A stretch of 64,000 nt of DNA, taken from contig NC_066852.1 of the NCBI RefSeq assembly GCF_001640805.2, positions 10,710,194-10,774,193 of the forward strand, written 5' to 3'. Positions 28,501 through 39,256 of this stretch are shown one piece after another (position 1 is the stretch's first letter; each line of letters starts with the position of its first letter). The notes under the pieces were generated by a model, which worked only from the letters and a program-made list of their open reading frames with translations, made no database searches and was not told the origin of the DNA. The translations under genes were made by a program, and so were the position numbers. The DNA is from Lates calcarifer. Its lineage: Eukaryota > Chordata > Actinopteri > Centropomidae.

Positions 28501-30339
28501 TTCTAGCGCACCTCTCAAAGCAACAATCTACCTTAGAGAAGAATTATGCAGTCATATCCCCATGATCCTGGAAAATTACATGAATGTTTGTGAGTATGAA
28601 CAACACCTCCAACTCTGGGAAACAGAAAACTAGCACTGTGACCCCTGATGTTAATGAGACGAACAGGAGAGTTTTACAATTGAGCTCGATGAGCATGCAC
28701 AAAATGCTAGTTTGAAACATGGAATGAGCTTCATTACGCTGTAGTGGTAACAGGTGTCAATACAAAAGCATACTCACGGAAATGTGACTTCACCCTTTCT
28801 GTGAGTTCAGTATCTCAATTGCTGTCAGTATTGCAGATTTAATACGCACCTCTTCTAGTGTTAACCTTAAATCAAAACCAATGCAACATGATAGTAGTGT
28901 CTTTAAATTTGTTTTGAGATTTAAATACATTTTTGGGTTGTAGATTTGAATAGAGTGAGAAAAATGTGTCTGTCTCCATGTGATGTGGAGGCTAAATCAT
29001 TATTTGCTAGGATCTTAACTAGAATATGTTTAAGTGCTAATTATCATTTGTCATATATTTTCAATTTACTGATGTCTCATGTGTCGTGTGAGCCATTACA
29101 AATAATCTTCTGATCTGAAGAACAAAGACCTGAAGAAAAGGCTCACAGTTGATATCCAAATCAGAGGCCAACCATAACACATTCATAAAACCAACAGTGA
29201 CATTTCAAGGAGAGCTCTGTCAACCAGGAGGAGATTATAACTTAAATTAATGAGCTATCAGGTACATAAAACATCTCTTCCTCCCAACTCCCAGATCGTT
29301 ACAGATCGCTGTTAACAGGCAGAGATAATGTGTAAGCATAAAGATAATAGGCTTGGCTGAATGTCATTAAGTTGTGTGAAACTCCAAGTGCCTCACTATA
29401 GGGCCAACAGAAACTCTCAACACTTAATGGATGCATGATTAGCTATTAAATATCTGTTGGGATTTTGTTAGACATACTTATTTGAATATTTTTATAAAAT
29501 TCAATTAGTAATACGCTGGTTTGTCGGGAGTGAATGTGTAATAGTGGATAGGAACATCTCTAGTGATGTTTTCTTATAGCAGCTGGGAGGAAGATTTATT
29601 AGTCCATGTTCCTCCAGTATATCTGACCATTGAAACCAACTTGACAGAGTACTGTAAAAGTACTCAGCTAATTGTGATAACATGCTCTACATAGAGTGTA
29701 AATTTGACTGATACCACTTATGACAAGTTCAAGCTGTTGCCTTCTGGTTGTCTATGCAAGTTAATATTCATAAAAAAGTTCTGTCACTTTGTCCCTCAGA
29801 GATCTGCAGTGAGATAATTAAAGGCCCGCAGCGTTCTCAGGCAGCGCTAAGTATGACTTGTTGCAATTTAGAAACCACATCCTCAAAACACTGTCGCTGT
29901 TCACTGTGCATGGGCATTTCCATTAATTACTCGACACATACTGTACCTCGCTAGTTTGCAAAAAATAAAAATAAAAAAATCTAATTTGAAGTGAATGCTG
30001 TTTTTATTTATAGTTATTATTAATTACCATTTTTCAATTTTATTTACCCATTTAAGATGTGAGGCAGACTATATCCCACAACACAAGCTGCCATTCAAAA
30101 GGCAGTTTTAATATAAGATTTCTATGGAGTCACAAACCAATTGACTTTTGGGACATTGAAAAAACCCAAATGGAAATGCAGATATAAAGAAATCATGCAA
30201 ACTCCTCTCAGAACTACTGAGTCATGATGACATTTCCACCAAACATAAGTGAGGGCTGGAGGACAAATTAAATGAAAGTTCCTCGTGAAAAGCGTGGAAG
30301 TAATTTAGGTGTTGTCTGTGTTATTTTTTTTAATTATTA

Positions 30340-30360
30340 TTATATATATATATATATATT
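30340..30360. repeat. (TA)n microsatellite
   Basis: A TA run of about ten units after an ATT-rich lead. Confidence 0.85.
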
Positions 30361-32882
30361 TTTGTTCTTAGAGGTAAAGTTGTACAAAAGGCTAAGAAGT
30401 TCTGATCAGACTTTTAATGATCCTCCTTCTGTTTTCACTCTCTCCCCCCAGATGATCTGCTCTTATTATTAATGGGAAAAAAATAAAGGGATTGAAAGCT
30501 TGACCAAAGTGACATTATTTGTCATAAGCATGGACTATGTTTTTAACTTAATCAGTGGGTAATTAGGTCCTGCATGCGTACATTTCCATTTGTCTTTTAA
30601 ATGGTTTCCCATCTATTCAATGCTAATGATTTCACAGCCTTGATCTTGGATGGTCATATAAGTATAAAAGAAATATGATGCTAAAATTGTGGCCTGAGGC
30701 CAGGACTCACTGCTTTCTGTAATAGGTAAAAAGTCTATAATCCATCTGCTTGCATATTTTTTCTGACTTTGAAAAGGCTTGAAAAGTTGGAGGCCAATGT
30801 ACTATAATTTCATACTAATTCACAAAGCAAGAAAGAAATTAAAATGCAATTAAAGCAATGTAGTGCTGTTGATATCTACAATCAGTGAGTGAAACTGTAA
30901 TGAAACAACCTTGGCTACTATAGTAACAACACACAGTACAGAGTATTGTTTAAAAAAAAATCTTAACAGTGCCTGAATGTGTCAATTGCACTGTGCATAC
31001 AAAAATACATAATGAGCAGAAATAAGTGTTTTATGAGTCACTACTGATGTACTTTTGAAATCTCAAGTGTGAAATCCTGAATAACAAATGCAGCCTGATC
31101 TTGCACTGCAAATGGAAAGCGCGAGGAACAAAGCAACATGAATGGAACAGAAAAACCCAGCAGTTAAGGAAAAATTGGTTGCATTTAATTTTGATGACCC
31201 CATAAAGCTATAGAAAATGAAAGGGACATTTTTCTTTACATGATAATCTGCTCACCTCACATGGGAAAACTATGGCACGGTTCCCAAAATCTTTGCAAAA
31301 TGTCTCTGTCCCTGTGCTCGTGACAGTGAGACGGATGGGTGTTTTTATTCCCTGCTAGGTCACAACAACAGGCTGTGCCACAAATGAGAAATTAAGAACC
31401 TCTTCTAAAACCTAAACTTTCACTCGCTCCTGTGCTTGCATATGCACATCCAAAACTTCTGACAATGGCAAAAATGTCAAAACCATGAGAATTAAAAATT
31501 GAAACGGCCCACCTTGGAGAATTCACAAACACATGAACATTTGCTGGCTAAGCAACAGCGCAGAAATTCACTAATGGAAGCTGTTAAATTTTATTTTGCT
31601 CTAAAAATAGTGCACTGTGCATTTTCCTCTCCCTGGAGTTTTGAGCAGTGAACAAACTGTGCAGGTGTTCTTCGGATATATGCAATCGTGACTCTGAAAA
31701 CGCGATTTAAAAAAAACAAAAAAAATCACACATCTTCTACTACTACAGCATTCCACTGCTGAGTGTGTGTTTACACAAACAAGTCAATTAAACATTGAAA
31801 CAATATAAAAATGCCTTCTGGAGGATGTTGGGTTATATACCACAAAATAACTGGATTTGCACTTTGCTGAACTCTGCACTGAAGCAATGCAGCACCTTTC
31901 CTCTGCTAAATATTCAATCAGCAGATGTTTTGTTGATAGGGAAAAATATTGTTTCCCGGCGCTGGTCCAGAATTGCACCCCGGGTTTTAGATGGGGCATG
32001 AGATGTAATGAGTGAAACAGCCCAGGCAATATGAATTCATTTTCACAGTTATTGCATTGTTTAGTAATCACTTGGTCCTCATAAATGTGTTCATTTTCAA
32101 CATGAAACAGAAAGCTTTCATTTAAAGGTTTCATCAAAGGAAAGGCATTCAATCCACTGGCAGTTAGTCAACCTCCATGCTGAAGGAATGTGTCCCAGTA
32201 TTGCATGTTACGAGTAACTGAAGATGACTGTCAACAATTGTCAAAAGCTTTTTTTTTTTTTAACTTTATATGTAACCTTTACTTCTGCTCAGATAAATAA
32301 ATACAGATATAAATATTAATTAATCAAGCTTTTTCTATGACTGCACATTGCATGATATTTTATTCACCTTATTTATTAGTCATTACTCATACTGGACAAA
32401 CTGTATCTGCATGCACTGCCTTGGAGGTGACTCATGTCTGCGTCCATTACTATAAGAAATAAGAGATGCATGCTGTACATCAAAAAAAAAAAAAGTTGAA
32501 ACACAAAAAACATATATCTAATGATAAAAGAGAGGGCAGACGCACAATAGAGAAATAATTAGGACAAGGCCACTGTGCATGGATCCGTTGCCGCTTCCCA
32601 CAAGCACTCAGCTGTGTCAAACAGCTTGGTCAATAATCTTCAGCAATTCCTGAGGATTAGAGTCTTATTACCGAGCACCGTCTGTCACACAGACCCCAGT
32701 GCCCAAACAAGTGCACTTCCTGGCTGTTTACTCGTGGTTTCATCAAATGAATAAGGATTTCACTGGAAAATCAACCATGTGAGAATGAATATGATGTCCA
32801 CAAAAAAAAGTGTTTAGTTTGGATTATTTTACTAAGTTCTATTTTGCCCTGGGGGTTGTTTTCATGCAATATCTGTGGCCAG

Positions 32883-32915
32883 ATGTATATATGTGTGTGT
32901 GTGTGTGTGTGTGTG
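32883..32915. repeat. (TA)n-(TG)n microsatellite
   Basis: ATGTATATA passes into about 12 TG units. Confidence 0.9.
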
Positions 32916-33407
32916 CCTGTGTGCAGTTCAGAGCAAATCAGAAGAGGTTCTGTAACTTGTGATCGACAGTAAAAGGTTATGCAACTGACTGTTAAAGACA
33001 ATTTACCCGGTGGGGGATCTATAACTTCTAATTAGCCGTACTCTGAGTGCAGTGTGTTTCCACCTGGAAAACGATTTTTCATTTATTCCCTGCGTGCTTC
33101 TAATTTCATATTTTACTTACCTCTGTAGTTCAAAAAGAAAGTAGAAGTGTCTTTGTGGTCTACAACTTTTAAACCAGCAATATATCTTACATATGGTTAG
33201 ATTTGGACCATCACATCGTAAACTTAAAATCGGATTCTAAGCACTCCATTTTGTCCATACCGCCACATACACATGTGTATATCTAAGAGTCGTGAACCCG
33301 GTGCCATTGCCCAGCACTCAGCTCTACCCTTCGCCTTGTATAGTTTGACACAAGGAAGTAGACGGAACAATCCCCACAAAAGTGCGTACAAGACCCCAAG
33401 TTCTTAC

Positions 33408-33492
33408 CTTGCCCATGTATTTCAGCCACGGCGGCAGCGAGCACCAAAACCGCGAGGAGGGTCTTTAATTGACAGTCTTGTCTTATGCACAT
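33408..33492 (-). CDS. SEZ6L: First coding exon (signal peptide) of a SEZ6L-like secreted/membrane protein
   Basis: The ATG at 33492-33490 opens a frame of 28 codons plus one base. It reads MCIRQDCQLK, then the hydrophobic core TLLAVLVLAAAVA, then EIHGQ, a classic secretory signal peptide with cleavage likely near the Ala/Glu junction. The exon ends at 33408 in a consensus donor, AAG|GTAAGA, in phase 1. Reading through the donor gives unrelated residues until a stop near 33283. The base at -3 of the ATG is G, and no in-frame ATG lies upstream. A lone signal-peptide exon followed by a very long intron fits SEZ6L, a type I neuronal membrane protein with CUB and sushi domains and a BACE1 substrate. 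The gene lies downstream of the MYO18B-like gene in the same orientation, as in human 22q12.1. The exon and signal peptide are seen directly; the gene name is inferred from synteny. Confidence 0.55.
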
Positions 33493-33880
33493 GTCTGCTA
33501 AAGTCGAGGTCGCTCTTCTTCTTCGCGTATAGCTACAGAACACGTCCTTGTGTTGATAAAGAATACTTCCCAGTGGCTTAAAACAGGAAAAGAAAAAAAA
33601 AAAAAAACATACACACACATACACACAAAAGCAGAGCGAGATTTTCAGCGTCCGCGAAATACAAAGGGAACCGTGCGGGTCGCCGTCGCACTTCCTGTTT
33701 AATTCGCGGAGTGAAGACAGTCGAGAATAATCAAGTGAAACGCGGAGGTCCCTTTTTAATTTGGACGCTCTCAGTAAGCAGATTCCTGGCGGTGTTGAGC
33801 TGTCGGCACATGGAGAGAGAAAGCAGCCGAGGCTTTCAGCACCGCGGACAGCTCCTAGCGTCAGCTGATGGAACAGCCTC
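33409..33880 (-). promoter_or_regulatory. CpG-rich promoter and 5' leader block of the SEZ6L-like gene
   Basis: CpG dinucleotides are scarce through most of the window but cluster here, for example in 33630-33730 and around 33740-33860. The block surrounds and precedes the signal-peptide exon, as expected for a CpG-island promoter of a vertebrate gene read on the minus strand. No clear TATA box is seen at a fixed distance. The transcription start cannot be fixed from sequence alone. Confidence 0.5.
33577..33640 (-). promoter_or_regulatory. Candidate 3' splice site in the 5' leader of the SEZ6L-like gene
   Basis: On the minus strand a GT-rich stretch and a run of about 16 T, then TTTTCCTG and TTTTAAG, precede position 33576. 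The AG is at 33578-33577. This is a strong polypyrimidine tract plus acceptor, lying 84 bases before the ATG. If used, the coding exon is 33408-33576 and an untranslated first exon lies further right, but I did not find a convincing matching donor. It may instead be transcribed leader sequence containing a microsatellite. Confidence 0.35.
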
Positions 33881-33910
33881 CTCAAAGTTAGTTGGGGGAG
33901 TTAAAGCCCT

Positions 33911-33911
<1 letters not shown>

Positions 33912-33969
<58 letters not shown>
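33912..33969. repeat. (CT)n/(AG)n microsatellite, about 29 copies
   Basis: A perfect 58-bp CT run (AG on the minus strand), about 420 bp upstream of the SEZ6L-like ATG, at the outer edge of the CpG-rich block. It is the longest CT tract in the window. GA/CT tracts near promoters can be nucleosome-poor or bind GAGA-type factors; a role here is only inferred. Confidence 0.95.
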
Positions 33970-33973
<4 letters not shown>

Positions 33974-34079
33974 TTCCATGTCCTTTACATTCTTTTTAAA
34001 AGCACAGTCTTTTATTCATTTCGTCATTAAGCATTTTTATACTTCAAATGTACGTTAAAGGGTGTATTTATAGGTATTG

Positions 34080-34500
34080 TTATTAGTTTAATATTATTAT
34101 TATTATAGTCTCACTAAGATGAGAATCTCCAAGAGAACATGTACAGAGTGTTGACAGGAACACAAAAATAAGAAGCATAAAAGGAAATACATACATAGAG
34201 TACATACTTACAACAGTAGTTCAGTTTTAAGAAAAACAATTACAGGTAGAATTCAGTGTGTTGAGAGATCTCTTGTAACTCATTCCATTTGTAAATAGCA
34301 CAATATTAAAAACCAATTTTCCAAGTTCTTTTTGAACACACAGCACAGATTAAGTTAAAAATGTCCTGCCAAGCTAACATTATAATGGCTGTATTTTGAT
34401 TGGAAAGTAGAGGTAGTTTTATTTGGCATAACAGGCATGAGTTTGTTATTTTTTAGTTATTAATGTTTGTTTTTTATTTTATTTTATTTTTTTGGTAGTA
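34080..34500. repeat. Possible decayed interspersed repeat upstream of the SEZ6L-like promoter
   Basis: The stretch has the feel of a common fish repeat: 'aactcattccatttgt', then an A-rich link, then 'ccaagttctttttgaacaca'. It is A+T-rich and holds no conserved frame. The downstream 34531-34620 also weakly resembles the 'cccaaggacacaa' part of a reversed tRNA-SINE. The call rests on remembered pattern only. Confidence 0.3.
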
Positions 34501-35282
34501 GAGCTTAATAGATAAATGATGTACAATGCAACTCTCTTCTGTTGGCCCAAGGACACAATGGTGACTGAGGAATTCAGGTGTGATAACACAGTGATCTGTC
34601 ATACACAGAGGCTTTATGGTGGAGGGAAAGGCATGCATGTTTACACTATCAAAATAAAAGATGGAATGGTAGATCAATGGTCTTCTGTACAGAAATCTGA
34701 TTTCCACCATTTACATGGTACAATGTTCCACATGGACCTTAACAGTGAGCGTTATCTAGCCATATACCTAAATATTTGTAATTTGTGTATGCTTTCGTCT
34801 ATACCACCATTATATTACATTAGGTTTAATTTTAACACACGCCATTTTGACTATTTTTTTCTCCACAGGGAGTCAGGACTGCAGCTGAGTCTTTCTATTT
34901 TTTTCCCCTTAAATCCCATTCCCAGTCAAGCTCAGACTCTGCGTGACGAGCCCTGAGGTGAGACGCTCCTCAGGTGCTGGAAATAATCATGACAAGAGTC
35001 TCTGAGTCTCTTAGGTCAATTCTTTTGTCCCTTTTCCAGGTTCAGCTTATGTCTCAGGGCTGTGTCTGTTTTCAAGCGATGTATGTCTGCCCGGTGCTTG
35101 AAGGAGAACTTTAATGAATAAAGTCGGGTTTGTTAAATTGGTTACTGAGGGTCAACTGGTGAAAGCAGAAGCATCACCGGTAAAGTACGGTATTTGAGCA
35201 GTGTACACAACACCATGACAAGAATGTAATGAACAGTGGTACAAAATCTTCAGTAAAAATCTGGGTTTAATCTCTTGTATAG

Positions 35283-35577
35283 GCAGAAAGACAGCAGACT
35301 GAAGTATGAGGAAGAGACTGAACTTCTACAAACCCTTGAGGCTGCTGTTTGTATGACCTCTGACCTCCCTGTGGAGTATGTGAAAATGGTTTCTCTGGAA
35401 AGATCAATAAAGCAGTACATCATTGTTCTTGTAACAGGAGCTAATCAGTGTAAGGTAACTTATCAAAGACTCAAGGTAGTTGCTGCAGACTGTGCTTTAT
35501 ACATGAACAATCTTATCAACCAGTCAAAGTATGACAAAAGTGATTATTTAGAAATAACTCCTCAGATAAGTTTGTAG
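35283..35577 (+). other. Unassigned coding-like open frame with exon-type boundaries
   Basis: After a pyrimidine-containing stretch ending in TTGTATAG (AG at 35281-35282), an open frame of 97 codons runs to a TAG at 35575-35577. It begins RQKDSRLKYEEETELLQTLE, an amphipathic helix-like start, and has mixed, protein-like composition with no low complexity. Two donor-like sites lie inside it, AAG|GTAACT near 35455 and AAG|GTAGTT near 35476, so it could be one or more exons or a retro-fragment. There is no ATG at its start. I do not recognise the protein. It lies about 1.8 kb from the SEZ6L-like ATG on the opposite strand. Confidence 0.25.
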
Positions 35578-35640
35578 AAATATGCTCTCATTATCGAAGG
35601 TTATATAGGTATTAGTTGATAGTATCTACTATACTTATCA

Positions 35641-35696
35641 TTACACCCCTTTTGATATCTAGGTCATATTAGTCTGTTATATCAAAAGAGGTTTAA
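35641..35696. other. Imperfect inverted repeat (hairpin), 14-bp stem and 20-nt loop
   Basis: ACCCCTTTTGATAT at 35645-35658 pairs with ATATCAAAAGAGGT at 35679-35692, with one C/A mismatch. Three further A-T pairs are possible beyond a C/T mismatch. It could be a hairpin RNA, a small foldback element or chance. No mature miRNA is recognised. Confidence 0.5.
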
Positions 35697-36138
35697 TATA
35701 TCCAGTAAAATAATTGCTATGTGCCTACATTCTGTTCAGCCAGTCAGTAATTTCCACATTAGTGATGCACAGACAGTAAAATGTAAAAAAAAAAAAAAAA
35801 ATGGTTCCCAGTCTACAGAGAAAAATAAGCAGCAAAACATATCACTTTTCAGGATGGATTTCTGTGCTGTCGTATTGCACTCTGTCACCTGAACAGAAGA
35901 AGATAGAGCAGGTTGACGCAGCGCAGTCACAGGCAAGTCTGTTTTGCAAGACAGAGCAAAACAGCATCAAAATAAAAGTAATTAGACGACGAGAATAGAG
36001 ATGGGGATGTGAGTGGGGAATAAAAGGTGTTGGAAGAGAACCAGAGCCAGACTTTTATTGAAGACACTGGAATAGTATATGTAAGCAGATACTATTTCAA
36101 AACAAGACCACTCGTTCTAAAAATAAAAAGATATGTGT

Positions 36139-36170
36139 GTACAGTGGGGAGCAGTAAGTATGTACACCTG
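36139..36170 (+). mobile_element. Possible fragment of a Tc1/mariner-like terminal inverted repeat
   Basis: The run TACAGTGGGGAGCAGTAAGT resembles the outer end seen in many fish Tc1-like transposons (TACAGTGGGGAG followed by AAGTATTT). No matching inverted end and no transposase frame were found, so at best this is a solo or decayed end. Confidence 0.3.
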
Positions 36171-36579
36171 TTCTTTGAGTGCGGTATCTGAGCCATGTAA
36201 GCCACGCGTGACGATGGGTGAATCTCTCACTTTCCTGTCGCACCTCCGGCCTTTAAGTTCCACCTGCCTGGGATTAACAGAAATGTGATTTTGGAATGAT
36301 TGCGTACATCAGTGTCATCGCGCTCAGACTCTCCTTTTCTCTTTTTTTATATTGACTCTTCTTTCAGGTTCCATTTGACTTTGTCTCTCTGTCTCCTCTA
36401 TCACTGCGCCAACGTCTCTCTTTTTCTTCTAAATTTATCTCTCTGTCCCCCCCCCCACTCCCCAACATCCCAGAGCATGGGACATCTCTCCTTGCATCAC
36501 TCCCATATTCCCTCTGGCCTGACTCAGAAAAGGGCTCTAATAGTGCAACTTTCCCTGTAGTGAAGCTCGGTGGAGCCAT

Positions 36580-37190
36580 AAAGCAGCCCTGAGGTCTAGT
36601 TGGCAGCCAGATGGTTGCAGCCGAGCTTTCATTCTGCTAATGGGCAGGGGGGCTGAGCAGTTAATGAAAATCAGGCTCTTGAAATGAAATGACCAATGTC
36701 CCAAGGTAATGAGGCACACATCGGCGGCAAGCCTTTACAAGCATTAAGGTAATCTTAGATGGCAGGATTATGTAAAAACATCTTATGATGACTGTTCATT
36801 AGATAGCTAAGGACTGACTGATTATTACACGGCATGTTCAGCTAACAAACACATTCCTACTGACTCAGAGCGCTAGCTGTGATATTTAGATTGACTGGGT
36901 TGGCTAAGTGCTGCATCTAAGCAAGGCTGTGTGCCAAATGCTATCAATGATTCTCTACCCACGCAGCATTATAACCCTACAAATTACAAGCCGTATTACA
37001 GTCACAGACAACAATATTACAGTTACAAGGCTCACAAATGCGTGCAGGGCTAATCATTGTGCATTATGTTCACAGCGCAGAACCGTGACCCCTTTCAGCC
37101 AACAATCGCAATTAGAGTACTGTCCCGAAATCTGTTCACCGTTCACTGTTATTTACTGCTAATTGTCTTGCATTAGGCTATGCCAATCAG
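36580..37190. promoter_or_regulatory. Candidate conserved non-coding element between the two genes
   Basis: About 600 bp of even composition, free of simple repeats. It contains several TAAT/ATTA words (for example 'ctgctaatgg', 'gctaatcattg', 'ctgctaattg') and bHLH or SOX-like words. It sits about 3 kb upstream of the SEZ6L-like promoter, where neuronal enhancers might lie. Inferred by appearance only. Confidence 0.25.
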
Positions 37191-39145
37191 ACTTCAGCTG
37201 TTAGCGGGGGGGGAGGAAAATGGGAGAGATTTAGGGTTTGGAAATGAGGGATAATATCAGAGTTTGCTGTAGTAATAAATATATACTAGGAACAGCATAT
37301 TTTCTTATCTGATGCAACTCAGTCCTTGGTTGATTTCAGGTTTTTTTTGTTTTTTTTTTGTTTGTTTTTGTTTTATGGGTTTTGAACTCCAGCCCACCCC
37401 CCACCACACCCACCCCCCTTTTAGGAGTTTAAGAAGAATACCCATCATTACCACAGAAGTACTACAAATTGTGTTACTTAACTATAGCAAACATTCAGAG
37501 TAGTCTGATCATAGGGAACAGAACAGCTGGTGTTATTGTGCATTTTGTCTGCTCAGGATTGTCAGGGACGTGAATCTCTAATAGCATTGATTTGCTCCAA
37601 GAGTTTCTTTTTATGATAGCTGGAATGTGTCTTGGATTTTTTTTTTTTTTCCTAAGCAATTTTCTAAAGCAGAAACAGCATTCTAAGGAACAGATTACAC
37701 ATTTTTCACAATAGTGAAATGGTTGTTTTCATGTATTTCTACATCCACACATGCTGACATTGGATTTTCTTTTTACTGTCAATATTCTTTAACCGCATAA
37801 GCAGGGAATGTTTTTATGTTCATGTCAGTGTTGTCAGCTCTAGATTTTGTGTCTTTCCATTTAACCACAACCTTGTCAAATTTTATCACTAATAAATAGA
37901 TTAAGCTTAAAGAACTCCTGTCTGTCTTTTTGAAATTTAGAATGCAGTTCCTAACAAATATGTATATGCTGTAAATCCTCTATATAATGTAACCATTTGT
38001 CGACATGGCTAAAATGCTATCTGTAAATAGAAATTGATTTGATTTTAATGAAACACTCTCTTATCACAATCTGTAAAACTTCATCTCACTGTGTGTAATA
38101 CAGAAAAAAACAGGCAGAGAGTCTGAAGCGTATAATCCATATTCCTGATGAACTGAGGCGGACTAATACAGAGCAAAACAGCCTTGACTCATTCCACTTT
38201 CTCATATGCTTCTTACCTCCACTGGAAGTGACATTTCTTCTCAGCTTTTACATATTTAATACACAACACTGGTAAATGATGATGATTGCCATTGAGGAAA
38301 GTCACCACATTTCATATGCGCAAAGCCCTAAGGTGCTGTTTCTGGCTTATCAGGGTATTGCTTGTAATTATTTTGCATGACTTATGCTTTTGAGAGAATC
38401 ACACAATTCTGACACATATGAGGATACCAGGGCCAGATGAACACATAAATAAAATCTGCATTCTTAAAGATGGAAATATTTCAAAACAAACAAACCAAAA
38501 CTAAAAATAAATTAATAAAACAGATTCATAGTATGATCATATGTTAAAAACGATGCTTTATGAAAGTGTGAATGTGAGTGTTCCTTTATGAGATGGACAG
38601 CAAGTTAACACGCAATAACTGACCATGAATATATTGTATCTGTGTGCCGTCTTTAATTCATTTCTTTTCCTTGTACTCTTATCCGCTCTGCATCCTGGTC
38701 GTTGCCAGTGCAATGACCCAATTTCCCTATAAATATCACGTTTCTTCTTAACTTGCCCGCACTATGCATAAATAGTTCAGTGTAGTTTGAAGCTTTGTAC
38801 TGTCTTCTCTCCCTCCTCTTCCCCCACCCCCACCTTTGTTTTGCACTTCCTCCTGGTGGAGCCCAGTTAATTGCAAATTCCTCATTAGCATGTATTGGAA
38901 AAAGAGCTCCCTCTGAGCGAGTCAGCTGTGCAGTAGACAGTTTTTCAAAGCTTTCTGTACAAATATATTTTCAACGGGAGAGAAGAGAGGTAGTTATCAA
39001 GCTCCACCTGACCTTTGACCTCAAATGATGAATTTCACAAACTCACAGATTTGTAACTGTTGGGTGCAAGAGCGTCGGGAGACGGTCGGCAGGAGGGACC
39101 ATTTCTCTTAGCTGCCGCATTTTCTTGTTTTCCACGGCAAACCGC

Positions 39146-39256
39146 ATGAAAGCGCTGAGGATGGCTGTTGTGTTCGCTCTGCTCGGTCTGAGCTCCAACA
39201 GTGGGAATAGAGCGAATGTGACCCCAAAGACTGAGCAGCATCTGTTAACCCCCTGA
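39146..39256 (+). other. Short open frame with signal-peptide-like start; coding status doubtful
   Basis: ATG at 39146, 36 codons, TGA at 39254-39256. The N-terminus MKALRMAVVFALLGLSS looks like a signal peptide, followed by a polar tail with one NVT glycosylation-type motif. The ATG context is poor (C at -3). It is too short to judge by sequence and may be chance inside a conserved non-coding block. Confidence 0.12.

Larger units (their letters stand above)
25590..33407. other. Right part of the first intron of the SEZ6L-like gene; no gene seen
   Basis: It contains a TA tract at 30340-30360, a TG tract at 32891-32915, T- and A-runs near 32250 and 32481-32494, and a short direct repeat of a TAAGTATAATT unit near 27825-27855. 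The segment 29200-29420 is a possible conserved block. It ends at the splice donor GTAAGA at 33407-33402. Confidence 0.5.

Noticed and set aside
33493..33885. N-terminal extension of the signal-peptide frame
   Set aside because: The extended frame has no in-frame ATG (it opens at TTG) and translates a GT/T microsatellite, so it is leader sequence.
34516..34956. 146-codon plus-strand frame
   Set aside because: It runs through repeat-like DNA (including a 'cccaaggacacaa' SINE-like word) and A+T-rich text; no protein family is recognised.
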